A DNA stretch of 27,088 nucleotides from a virus. A program made the translations under genes and the position numbers. Shown in pieces: positions 15,881 to 23,917 of this stretch. Each line of letters starts with the position of its first letter. The first letter of the stretch is position 1. The DNA is taken from positions 1-27,088 of the IMG/VR virus record IMGVR_UViG_3300017917_000476. One strand, 5' to 3'. Below the pieces are notes generated by a model. That model ran no database searches, had not been told where the DNA came from, and worked only from the letters and a program-made list of their open reading frames with translations.

Positions 15881-18800
15881 TATTTATTACCCACCTTATT
15901 AGTCTTATTGTTTTTATTTTCTAAAACTTTAAGTTTTGATATAACCTTATCTGCTATTTCACTAGGATTATCTCCCGTGATATTCATGGTTACAGTATAC
16001 ATTGTACCGCCAATTGTAGTTGTAGATCCAGAGAAGCCTAGAGCTCCTTGATTAAATCCAACTTTAGGTGTAAGCGGTAGTGGCGAAATACCCTCGTAAT
16101 TTCCAGCTCTTAATTGACCAAGCAAAGCCGTGTCTGTTGCAGTAAGCTTTTTGGTATCTGCAACTATTCCACTTCTTTCTTGTGCTAAACTAATTATTCT
16201 GTCTAATTGAGTTATTCCACTTTCACGAGTAAACTTTGCTCCTTCAAACATTGCCTGTTGTTGCAAAGAAGCTGCTTCTAAATAGTTACCAGATATTTTT
16301 GCCTTAGATGCTTGATTTAACAAGTCCATTTGCTTCATTTGATATTGAACCTGACGATCCATCTCATCACTTATATCTTTAAGGGTGTCTCGTTTTTTAT
16401 CTAATAACTTTAGTTCTTTTTCATATGGATTTACAAATTTACCATCGCCAGCTCCGCTACCTACTCCTTTACCATTTCCAGAAGTGTTTTTTGCACCAGG
16501 GATAACCTTTTTTGATGCTTGTATATCAGCAAGAGCTTTTTCTAATTCTCTTTTTTCTAAAGTTAATTCTGCAACTTTTCTAGCACCGTCTGGACCAGAT
16601 ATTTTTGATGCTACCTTTATTTCTTTATCAAGAGATTTTAGTCTATCTGTAATGTCTCCTTCTAACATTCCAGCTCCAACTCCAGCATCAGCTAATATTT
16701 TTATTGCAGCAGTTACTGTTTTGCCATTTATTTTATCTAAAAGCTCTGGTATTTTTGCAATATCAAGAATTGTCATGCTACCCTGTGCATAAGCCATCAT
16801 AATGTCAACTTGTGCATTTTTATCAAGAGTTTCTAATGAACTTGCAATCTTTTTAAATAACTCAGGGTTTGATTTCTTTAGCGCTGCAAATGCTTGATTA
16901 CCCATATCTTTTAGTGCAGCAGCAGACATTTCTCCACTAGAATCAACCTTATCTAATTCAGCTATTAAATCTTTTGTTGATGATCCAAGTTTAGAGAAAT
17001 TATCTGAAGAAATAACCATTTGTGCATCATATTGTTCTTTTGTTATTAATCCATCATCATATTGTGCATTAAGCAATCCCAATGCTTCTGTTTCCTGAGC
17101 ATATGCCATAGAGAGTTGTGTAGTAGCTGATTGTACAGTTAATTGAATTTGATTATATTTATTTAACTGATCCTGGAATCTTTTTCCAAATGTTCCAGTG
17201 GCTATATCTATTCCATATGCCTTAGCACTTCCAGCTATTCCACCCTGTTCGGAAGCTTTATTTCTAGATGCCTGATATCCAGCAGCCCTCTTTAGCCCAG
17301 CAAAATCTGTACCTAAACCAAGTGGACCAAACTCACCAATGTTAATTTTTGATACATTTTTAATTGCTGTACCAATACTCTTAATTGTGTCGTCTGATTG
17401 TTTCTTTAAAAATTCCATTCTTGCTTTAATAGTTAATGGTTCTTTTGTAATATCTTTACCATCTGGAGCTAGTATTGACTGTACCGCCATTTTTAGTTTA
17501 ACTTGATCTGCACCAATAAGATCTGCTGCTGCCTTAATATTTGCTGCAATATCAGCAGGACCTAGTCCAAAAATAGCTGCTCTCTGTGCAACATCTATTG
17601 CTGCTGCCTGAATTCCAGATTGTGGGCCTTTCATTGCAGCCTGGTTTATAACTGCTGTTGATCTATTACCCTTTTGTCCATAAAACTCTGCAAATCTTTT
17701 TACTGCTTCTCCACTAGCAGAAATTAATAGTCTATTATTTCTACTAAATTCTCTAGCACTTGGTAAAGATCTACCTGTAAACTGTGCATACTCCTCTATA
17801 GCACGAGTACTTCCATATCTTGCCTCTGCTTCTTTTTTGGCTGTATCTGCTAACTCTTCTGCAGCTTTTTTTGCAGCTTTATTAACAGCATATATTCCAG
17901 CAGCCATTCCTACAAGCAGTGTTGGTATTGGCCCTATAACATTTCTTAACATTGCAACTGCTTGTAAGGCAAAAACTGCTGGCATTATAGATTGTGCTAA
18001 CTGCCCAAATTTTCCAGGTAACATTGACAATGCAAAAACTAATCCTGAAAGTCCAAAACCTCCAACAGATCCACGCATTCTTCCAAATCTTTTAGCTCTT
18101 GTCTTTGGCTGTTGATCATCTGGTATGCTTGGTGGCATTTCTGGCATACCTAAAAATACTGGGCTTCTTCCTCCAGCCATTCCTGCTACTTGTGAACTAC
18201 TAACCCTACTCATATTTGCAATATCTTGTTGTGTAAACGGTCTGCCAGTTTTTGGATTAATTAATGAAGATCCAACTGATCCTGCAGATCCCTTGCTTGC
18301 TGCTAGTAATTGAGTATTTACTGCCTTAGAATATGCAGCAGCATCATCTCTGCCATCTCGTGATGCCATAGGATGTGGGCTTCTTCTTTCCCTGCTTGCT
18401 AAATAAATATCTTTTGTATTTTTTTGAACTACTTGCTCATATGTTTCTGCATCTTTTTGAGCTTGTTGTCTTAGAACTTGTGCAGATCGTATTTCTGTAG
18501 CACTATATGCTTGTGATGCTAAAGCACCCTTTGCATTTATAGCAGAAATCAATCTTGCTCTTTCTTGTTCTGACATTGCTCCTGGAGCCATTCCGCCACC
18601 AGACATTGGCATTACTGAACCAAGAAGTCTTGCTTCATTAACGTGAGCATATGTTGTTTTTAATCCAGATAGTTTGTCTTTACCTTTTGTTAAATATTTC
18701 CACATTCCTTCAACTGGTCCCTGGAATGGAGAGTTTCTTAGTCTTCTCATGGAAATAGCGGATGGTTTATCTCCAACCTTTCCTGAAGGAGCTCTTACTT

Positions 18801-21441
18801 CACCTAATGGTCCAGTAATTTCTGACATTCCTGGGAAGAATCCGTGCTTTTCAATAGCTTCTGCTGCTAGAGCTGCTTTACCACCAGCATTTCTCATTCT
18901 TGCAAAAATATCAGATAGTTGTGTTCTTGATTGTCCTATAATCTTTGATATAGTTAGTGATTCATTTTGCATACCGCCCATATTTTTAGCAGTAGCTCTT
19001 AATTCAGAAACTATTTCTTCTGCATAAACCTGTAAGTCATCAGCATATTCTTTTCTAACAACATCAGTCATTCTCTTTCTTGTTTCTGTTCCAGCAGCTT
19101 GACCTAACTTGAATGATCCTCCGCCAAGCGCAGATAACATAGATGCAATAAATCCTTCTCCTTCTGCAAAGAAAGATCTTTCCATTCCAAATTTATTTGA
19201 AGCTGTATTTCCTGGTGCTGGCAAAGCAAGACCACCATAAAGAACTGATTGTCCTCCAGTTATAGATGGTCTTCCAACTCTACTATTTTCAAATCCTGGA
19301 ATATTATCTGCAATAATTCCTTGAACTAGTGGTGCATATTTTTTATTCATTGCTGTTGAAATAATTGCTTCTCCTGGAGATACCATAGCTGGTACAACAT
19401 CTCCAGCACCTTTTGGACCAGGGACACTGACTATTCCATTAGCGTATCCTTTTACCTTAAATCCTGGTTGCATCATTCCTGGGAATCTTGTTGCTGCAGC
19501 ATTTTGTGCAGCAATCATTCTTTGATATTCTGCAATTAATTGTCTTACTGCTCCAGCTTCTCCTGTAAATGCCTGCTGTAATCTCATATGTGATTGTTCT
19601 AAAGATGCAGCAGCTGCAACTGCACTTTGCTGTTCTACTGTAAGATAATTAGTTTGTTCTCCAAGAATCTTTGATTGTCCAGTTAGCTTTAAGAATCCAG
19701 TTCTTAAAAGTAGTAGTCCCTTGACACCATTAGCAACAAAGTTAGCCATCAAACCTATTGTCATCAAAATAACTGGCGCTAGTCCACCTAGATATAAAAC
19801 AACCTTAGTTAAAACTTTTTTACTTGTATCAGATAGGCCATTAAACCAATTTAACAAAGAATTTAATTTATCAAGTAGTGGTGTTATAACTTCTAAAAAT
19901 GCTTGTCCAACTGGAACAAGGGCAACCTTTAAATCTTCAACAGCTTTTCTAAACTGATTCATTGAGGAGTTAGCAGTAATACCTAATTCTTTTTCTGCTA
20001 AAGATGCAAGGTCTTCCATAGATGCTGAAGCTAAATCAAGAACACGTGAGGCTTGATTTCCATCTCTAATTACATTATCAAATAATGCAGACAAACGTGC
20101 TTGCTGGAACTTACCAAATAATTGTTCGATTGCTCTTTGTCTCTGTAGATTAGATAATCCATCAAGAGCTTTAGCAAATTCTATAACTGTTGCTTTAAGG
20201 TTTCCAACATTTTTTTCAACTATTTGATCAATATTAATACCCATATCAGAAAGCATTCCTTTTGCTTTATCTGTTGGGTTAATAAGAGATGCAAGACCAG
20301 ACTTAAGTGCGTTTGCACCTTCTGATGCATTAATACCGCCTTCTTTCATGGCAGCCATAAAGAATGCTAAATCTTTAACATCTCCACCAAGTTCTTTAAC
20401 AATCGGTGCTGCTTTTGGAATTGCAGTTGTAATATCGTCCAGGGAAACAACAGTTTGGTTTTCAACTGCGTTTAAAAAGTTAATTGCATCTGTGAGCTCA
20501 TTTGAAGAAATTTTAAATGCGTTTTGCAAAGATATTGTAGTTTCAAGAGCTTTCTGTTGATCAATTTGTCCAAGAACTTGAAGTCTTGTTGCTTGTGTAA
20601 CTTGTGCTTGAAGATCTGATCCACTAAAGCCTGCTGCTGCTGCTTCTGCTGCCAAACTTACAGTATCTGCAACTGCTATTCCATATTTAGTAAATTCTTT
20701 TCCAAGAGCCTGAATTGACTCTAAAGCAAATTGTGTTTCTTCTGCTGGAGTAAATAAATCTCCATATACCTTTCTAAATTTGATTGCAGCAGTTTCCATA
20801 TCCATGAATGTTTTTGTTGCTACTGAACCAAGCCCCATTAATGGAATAGTAAAACCAACCATGAGCTGACGACCAGCCCACTGAGTATTTTTACCAAAGT
20901 TTAATAGATTTGTAGATCCTTGTTTTACAAGCTGATTAAAAATTGCTTGTTTTTGTGCTGCTAATTGAGTTTGAGTGCTAAGATTAGTCATATCAAGCTT
21001 TGTTGGCATAACTGCAATAGCTCTCATGGCACCGTTTGCATCACGGCCCATCTTTATATATTGTGTCTGTAATCTCTTTACATTTTCTACAGCTACTTTA
21101 TTTATAGTATCAAATTCAGAACGGAAGAATCTTCCAAATGATTTTGTAGACGCCCCAGCATAACGGAAGTACTCCCGCATTGAAAACTTATTACGTTCTA
21201 ATGAATCTGTAAAGTTTTCTGCTGTTGTTTTTACTGTTCGTAATTCTGCAGAGAACCCCTGAATAGCATTTACGCCATTTATGAAGTTCTTCTGCAGATC
21301 ACGTTGTGCTAATGCAGCTGCGTCACTGCTTTTTGCTACTGAGGCATGAAATCTTGCGATCTCTCTTTGTAATGCTTTAAGCTGTGCTAATGCACCAGAC
21401 GTATCTATATTTACGCCAATTTCGGCATTTACATCAGCCAA
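15880..21441 (-). CDS. Tail tape measure protein
   Basis: An 1853-residue protein, the largest in the window, in the expected place between chaperones and distal tail. Residues 1-190 are helical and coiled coil. Residues 200-520 carry the TP901-type tape measure core (MDMETAAIKFRKVYGDLF, LAAEAAAAGFSGSDL, MKEGGINASEGANALKSGLA, QLFGKFQQARLSALFDNV). Hydrophobic segments lie at about 547-580 and 1128-1186. GYANGIVSVPGPKGAGDVVP, then AMVSPGEAIIS (665-695) recalls a motif seen in several tape measure proteins. A long region of unknown role covers 700-1110, and the C-terminus is coiled coil. The usual relation of about 0.15 nm per residue predicts a tail near 280 nm. The start is TTG (21441) behind GAGGTG; a TATAAT hexamer at 21461-21466 directly follows the upstream stop but lacks the TG extension. 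Confidence 0.95.
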   Translation of the reverse strand: MADVNAEIGVNIDTSGALAQLKALQREIARFHASVAKSSDAAALAQRDLQKNFINGVNAIQGFSAELRTVKTTAENFTDSLERNKFSMREYFRYAGASTKSFGRFFRSEFDTINKVAVENVKRLQTQYIKMGRDANGAMRAIAVMPTKLDMTNLSTQTQLAAQKQAIFNQLVKQGSTNLLNFGKNTQWAGRQLMVGFTIPLMGLGSVATKTFMDMETAAIKFRKVYGDLFTPAEETQFALESIQALGKEFTKYGIAVADTVSLAAEAAAAGFSGSDLQAQVTQATRLQVLGQIDQQKALETTISLQNAFKISSNELTDAINFLNAVENQTVVSLDDITTAIPKAAPIVKELGGDVKDLAFFMAAMKEGGINASEGANALKSGLASLINPTDKAKGMLSDMGINIDQIVEKNVGNLKATVIEFAKALDGLSNLQRQRAIEQLFGKFQQARLSALFDNVIRDGNQASRVLDLASASMEDLASLAEKELGITANSSMNQFRKAVEDLKVALVPVGQAFLEVITPLLDKLNSLLNWFNGLSDTSKKVLTKVVLYLGGLAPVILMTIGLMANFVANGVKGLLLLRTGFLKLTGQSKILGEQTNYLTVEQQSAVAAAASLEQSHMRLQQAFTGEAGAVRQLIAEYQRMIAAQNAAATRFPGMMQPGFKVKGYANGIVSVPGPKGAGDVVPAMVSPGEAIISTAMNKKYAPLVQGIIADNIPGFENSRVGRPSITGGQSVLYGGLALPAPGNTASNKFGMERSFFAEGEGFIASMLSALGGGSFKLGQAAGTETRKRMTDVVRKEYADDLQVYAEEIVSELRATAKNMGGMQNESLTISKIIGQSRTQLSDIFARMRNAGGKAALAAEAIEKHGFFPGMSEITGPLGEVRAPSGKVGDKPSAISMRRLRNSPFQGPVEGMWKYLTKGKDKLSGLKTTYAHVNEARLLGSVMPMSGGGMAPGAMSEQERARLISAINAKGALASQAYSATEIRSAQVLRQQAQKDAETYEQVVQKNTKDIYLASRERRSPHPMASRDGRDDAAAYSKAVNTQLLAASKGSAGSVGSSLINPKTGRPFTQQDIANMSRVSSSQVAGMAGGRSPVFLGMPEMPPSIPDDQQPKTRAKRFGRMRGSVGGFGLSGLVFALSMLPGKFGQLAQSIMPAVFALQAVAMLRNVIGPIPTLLVGMAAGIYAVNKAAKKAAEELADTAKKEAEARYGSTRAIEEYAQFTGRSLPSAREFSRNNRLLISASGEAVKRFAEFYGQKGNRSTAVINQAAMKGPQSGIQAAAIDVAQRAAIFGLGPADIAANIKAAADLIGADQVKLKMAVQSILAPDGKDITKEPLTIKARMEFLKKQSDDTIKSIGTAIKNVSKINIGEFGPLGLGTDFAGLKRAAGYQASRNKASEQGGIAGSAKAYGIDIATGTFGKRFQDQLNKYNQIQLTVQSATTQLSMAYAQETEALGLLNAQYDDGLITKEQYDAQMVISSDNFSKLGSSTKDLIAELDKVDSSGEMSAAALKDMGNQAFAALKKSNPELFKKIASSLETLDKNAQVDIMMAYAQGSMTILDIAKIPELLDKINGKTVTAAIKILADAGVGAGMLEGDITDRLKSLDKEIKVASKISGPDGARKVAELTLEKRELEKALADIQASKKVIPGAKNTSGNGKGVGSGAGDGKFVNPYEKELKLLDKKRDTLKDISDEMDRQVQYQMKQMDLLNQASKAKISGNYLEAASLQQQAMFEGAKFTRESGITQLDRIISLAQERSGIVADTKKLTATDTALLGQLRAGNYEGISPLPLTPKVGFNQGALGFSGSTTTIGGTMYTVTMNITGDNPSEIADKVISKLKVLENKNNKTNKVGNK

Positions 21442-21466
21442 TTACTTCACCTCATTTTAAATTATA

Positions 21467-21790
21467 TTACTCTGCTGTACCAAGAACATCAGGCATAGCA
21501 TTTAATGTTGCTCCAGAAGCTGCTTCGACAATTTTGTAAACTGTTGGTAGATCTAATAGTTCTTCCAACTTTGCAATATCATCTGCAATTTCTGGCTTAT
21601 ATTGCTTCATTGCAATTTGAGCACATTCAACAAGAAGTGTCATTGACTTCTCATTATCTTCCGCCACTGCCGCAACTCCCTCAAACTTCTTCAAAAATGG
21701 ACGAAGAAGAGAGATCTTTAGAGGACGAACCTTAATTTCTGTTCCATCAATAAGAACAAGGCTTTTTTCCTCATGAATTGTTGTTGCCAT
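21467..21790 (-). CDS. Short tail assembly chaperone (G-like), paralogue of the longer one
   Basis: A 107-residue protein similar end to end to the N-terminal half of the gene at 21834-22526. Both begin MAT-I, then share LIDGTEIKVRPLKI / LFDGTEVEISPLKI, the stretch LVECAQIAMKQYKPEI / LAECVRIAMKQHYPEI and MPTVY/LPTVYKIVEAASG. It ends just after that domain and lacks the C-terminal T-like part. In lambda-like phages the short G protein comes from the same gene as GT by frameshifting; here a separate gene supplies it. It should coat the tape measure during tail assembly. ATG 21790 has GGAGGG upstream, and an extended -10 element lies 28 bases before the ATG. Its place just before the tape measure supports the call. 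Confidence 0.85.
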   Translation of the reverse strand: MATTIHEEKSLVLIDGTEIKVRPLKISLLRPFLKKFEGVAAVAEDNEKSMTLLVECAQIAMKQYKPEIADDIAKLEELLDLPTVYKIVEAASGATLNAMPDVLGTAE

Positions 21791-21818
21791 TATTTTCCCT
21801 CCAATATAGGTTATATAA

Positions 21819-21827
21819 ATTATATCA
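21819..21827 (-). promoter_or_regulatory. Extended -10 promoter-like element (TGATATAAT)
   Basis: Exact TGATATAAT on the minus strand in the 43-base gap between the two chaperone genes, 28 bases before the ATG at 21790. It would let the short chaperone and tape measure be transcribed independently of the long chaperone. No clear -35 box. Confidence 0.6.
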
Positions 21828-21833
21828 TAAAGA

Positions 21834-22526
21834 CTATGTTAAATCCTCATAGTCTAATCCCATGCCAATACCAAAGCCATATCTTTGAGCATTTTGTCCT
21901 TGTAAAGATAATATATCATTTGAGTCTTTTGCCTTACCTCCACTAAATACCCTGGCCTTAAGGTCTTCCCATTCTTTTTGGCCACGGTCAGAGTTGCTGT
22001 CTAGGTCTACTCCTTGTATTGCTGCCAAAAACTTTTTTTCTTCATAATCTAATTCTCTTTTACTTGACAATATTGCCATTAATTCTGGCATAGATATTGA
22101 CTTTTCTAAATCATCATAATTTTTCCATATCCCCAAAGTAAAAATTTCTGATTCTAGTTTAACCAAGTCTATCTCATCCCATGAGTTTTTTGATTCATTT
22201 TTTTGTGCCTGATCTGATACGGACTCTTCTGACTCTTGGTTTATTTTTATTCCCGCAGATATTTCTAGAACTGAATATACTGTTGGCATATCTATATTAT
22301 CTTCAATATCTGCTATAGATTTTGATATTTCTGGATAGTGCTGTTTCATGGCTATTCTTACGCATTCTGCTAAAATCATTAATGATTCATCATCATTTTT
22401 TGATTTACTAATTAATGCAAACGTATCCATAAATTGACGTAAATATTTTATTTTTAATGGAGATATTTCTACCTCTGTACCGTCAAATAAATAAATATGT
22501 TTAGTTGAATATATTTTAGTTGCCAT
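21834..22526 (-). CDS. Long tail assembly chaperone, in-frame fusion of G-like and T-like domains
   Basis: A 230-residue protein. The frame opens at a TTG (22538), but ATG 22526 follows GGGGG and aligns exactly with the start of the short paralogue, so it was chosen. Residues 1-95 are the G-like domain (LFDGTEVEISPLKI, LAECVRIAMKQHYPEI, MPTVYSVLEISAG). Residues 96-118 are a charged linker (ESEESVSDQAQKNESKN). Residues 120-230 are T-like, with SISMPELMAILSSKREL (143-159) and DYEEKKFLAAIQGVDLD (160-176), a signature I associate with the frameshifted half of actinophage chaperones. Here the halves are in one continuous frame. Two A-tracts in the linker (22186-22191, 22198-22204) are potential slippery sites that would shorten the product. 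A terminator and promoter-like element lie just upstream. Confidence 0.88.
   Translation of the reverse strand: MATKIYSTKHIYLFDGTEVEISPLKIKYLRQFMDTFALISKSKNDDESLMILAECVRIAMKQHYPEISKSIADIEDNIDMPTVYSVLEISAGIKINQESEESVSDQAQKNESKNSWDEIDLVKLESEIFTLGIWKNYDDLEKSISMPELMAILSSKRELDYEEKKFLAAIQGVDLDSNSDRGQKEWEDLKARVFSGGKAKDSNDILSLQGQNAQRYGFGIGMGLDYEDLT
22185..22205 (-). other. Two potential -1 slippery heptamers in the chaperone linker
   Basis: Within the linker, reading the minus strand in the coding frame, CAA AAA AAT contains the heptamer A-AAA-AAT (A7 tract 22198-22204) and TCA AAA AAC contains A-AAA-AAC (A6 tract 22186-22191). A -1 slip at the first meets TGA at once (22197-22195). A slip at the second meets TGA after CTC ATG GGA. 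Either would give a G-like protein of about 110-118 residues. Whether slippage occurs is unknown. Confidence 0.35.
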
Positions 22527-22540
22527 GTTGTCCCCCAACT

Positions 22541-22549
22541 ATTTTAGCA
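22541..22549 (-). promoter_or_regulatory. Extended -10 promoter-like element (TGCTAAAAT)
   Basis: Minus-strand TGCTAAAAT, one base from TGNTATAAT, placed directly after the terminator tail and 14 bases before the ATG at 22526. A transcript starting about 7 bases downstream would have a leader of only about 7 bases containing the G-run ribosome site. Confidence 0.5.
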
Positions 22550-22552
22550 CAC

Positions 22553-22579
22553 AAAAAGCCCACCTCTTTCGAGATGGGC
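22553..22579 (-). terminator. Intrinsic terminator after the major tail protein gene
   Basis: The minus-strand RNA reads GCCCAUCUC, a GAAA tetraloop, then GAGGUGGGC, a 9-base-pair stem with one G-U pair, followed by UUUUUGUGU. On the plus strand the same position is a C-A mismatch, so the structure is better on the coding strand. It lies 22 bases after the major tail protein stop and would insulate that gene from the chaperones. Confidence 0.9.
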
Positions 22580-22601
22580 CCTTATGTCTAATTATTTAAA
22601 A

Positions 22602-23237
22602 CTAGCTAGCTGGTGTCCAGGTACGATCTACGATCTTACCATATGATCCAGTTGTGTCTTCAGGAAGAAGACGGAATGAAACTTCAAACATTGAAGGTTC
22701 GTCACGCTTTGCTGATACAGTTACGTTTTCAATTGAAAGAGCACGGTATGCTGTATAAACACGTTCTACGTATGCGGAATCTTCGCAATCACCAGTTCCA
22801 GGTCCAACAGCTACGATTCCTCGTTCTACTGGACATTCTCCGATTTCACCTGCAGAAAGATTTAGAGTTCTTCCTGCTGATGAAGCTTTGCTTCCTGAAA
22901 GTTGATTGTCATTGTATGCTAGAGCCAAGAGAAGGTTCTCAAGTGTAGCTTCAGCAAAAGCAGTTGCAAGATTTACCTGCATACCTTGCTTATACAACTT
23001 AGCAACGTCAAGAACTTGGTCAACCTGTACTTCACCGAAGTCAGGCTGGAACTGAAGTTCTAGACCATTCATGGTATAACCTACGTTTGTATAATCTGCC
23101 TCATCTGCCAAGGTTTCCTTGAATGATTCAGCGGTTACAAACGACTCCAATGTGCTTGGAGTTAGGGTTGTATCTGCTACAAAAAGTGCAGCAGCACCAA
23201 CGATAATGTTGGTCGACGTACCACGAGTATATGCCAT
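22602..23237 (-). CDS. Major tail protein (tail tube subunit)
   Basis: A 211-residue protein located between the tail terminator and the chaperones. The N-terminus (AYTRGTSTNIIVGAAALFVA) and ADYTNVGYTMNGLELQFQPD (47-66) are typical of siphovirus tube proteins, followed by VQVDQVLDVAKLY and LENLLLALAYNDNQL. The C-terminal strand reads FEVSFRLLPEDTTGSYGKIVD. It polymerises into rings to form the long tube around the tape measure. ATG 23237 has GAGGTG upstream. The gene is framed by its own promoter-like element (23294-23302) and an intrinsic terminator, fitting high expression. Its arginine codons are mainly CGT (6 of 8), and it has more G and C than most neighbours, as in the capsid gene. Confidence 0.9.
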   Translation of the reverse strand: MAYTRGTSTNIIVGAAALFVADTTLTPSTLESFVTAESFKETLADEADYTNVGYTMNGLELQFQPDFGEVQVDQVLDVAKLYKQGMQVNLATAFAEATLENLLLALAYNDNQLSGSKASSAGRTLNLSAGEIGECPVERGIVAVGPGTGDCEDSAYVERVYTAYRALSIENVTVSAKRDEPSMFEVSFRLLPEDTTGSYGKIVDRTWTPAS

Positions 23238-23293
23238 TTTTTCACCTCTACTTTCATAGAATATATTAAGTTTTGGCGGGTTTCCTCACCATA

Positions 23294-23302
23294 AGTATAT
23301 CA
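23294..23302 (-). promoter_or_regulatory. Extended -10 promoter-like element (TGATATACT)
   Basis: Minus-strand TGATATACT, one base from TGATATAAT, in the 71-base gap upstream of the major tail protein. It is 56 bases before the ATG at 23237, a longer leader than at the other such elements. No clear -35 box. Confidence 0.5.
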
Positions 23303-23308
23303 GTGTTT

Positions 23309-23917
23309 TTATATTGTTATTTTATCGTCGCCAGACAATTTTGGCTCTGGTGACCATGTATTGCTAGTAAGATCTGGCATTTGATGGTAATCAAAATCAA
23401 TAATGATCTTATTACCTCCGTAGGTGCGGGCTGTTCCGAAGTCAATAATATCTCGTGTTTCTTCTAATTGGTATACCTTGAAATCATGGAAGTAAAACAT
23501 GCAGTCTACCTCTGAGCCATCGTCAAGCCTTACTCTTCTATTAGAACACCAGTTATTTATTTCCTCTGCTGTTTCATCAAGTCTATCCATTAATCTAAGA
23601 ACTTCTTCTTGAACCTGTATCATTGTTATTTTTGAATCTTCTCCAAGACCGTAAAAATAATAAAGAATTTGTTCACATTTAATATGTGGAAACTTAGTCC
23701 TATTCATTTTAATTAATCTATCCCAAGTTCCTGCAACAGCATTGCTAATTGGTGTATTTGTATTATTTATGGTCATCCATTTTTCTGTTAAATCTTCAAT
23801 ATTAAATGGAGATGGCGGGAAAAATGGTGTTACATACCCAAGTTTGCTTGCTAACTTAGCTTGTAAATATTTATTAATCCAGAGTACTGGTGTATTTAGT
23901 GCACTATCGTTTGCCAT
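23309..23917 (-). CDS. Probable tail terminator / tail completion protein
   Basis: A 202-residue protein directly before the major tail protein, the usual place of the tail terminator that caps the tube and joins it to the head. The N-terminus is helical (INKYLQAKLASKLGY, with PFFPPSPFNIEDLT), the middle has IKMNRTKFPHIKCEQILYYF and a helix with RLMDRLDETAEEINNW, and the C-terminal half is beta-rich (FYFHDFKVYQLEETRDIIDF, KIIIDFDYHQMP). I do not see a diagnostic motif; the call rests on order and the alpha/beta layout. ATG 23917 overlaps the preceding stop by one base (TAATG). Confidence 0.65.
   Translation of the reverse strand: MANDSALNTPVLWINKYLQAKLASKLGYVTPFFPPSPFNIEDLTEKWMTINNTNTPISNAVAGTWDRLIKMNRTKFPHIKCEQILYYFYGLGEDSKITMIQVQEEVLRLMDRLDETAEEINNWCSNRRVRLDDGSEVDCMFYFHDFKVYQLEETRDIIDFGTARTYGGNKIIIDFDYHQMPDLTSNTWSPEPKLSGDDKITI

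Noticed and set aside
16385-16792. Plus-strand open frame of 135 codons
   Set aside because: Antisense shadow of the tape measure gene; low-complexity Ser/Phe/Pro composition and no supporting context.
18674-19027. Plus-strand open frame of 117 codons
   Set aside because: Antisense to the tape measure gene, no ribosome site, no recognisable domain.
21834-22538. TTG at 22538 as start of the long chaperone
   Set aside because: ATG at 22526 aligns with the start of the paralogue and follows the G-run; the TTG lies within the putative ribosome site.
23238-23293. Hairpin near the GGCGGG/TTTCC segment before the major tail gene
   Set aside because: The complementary arms are too short and no U-tract follows, so it is not called a terminator.
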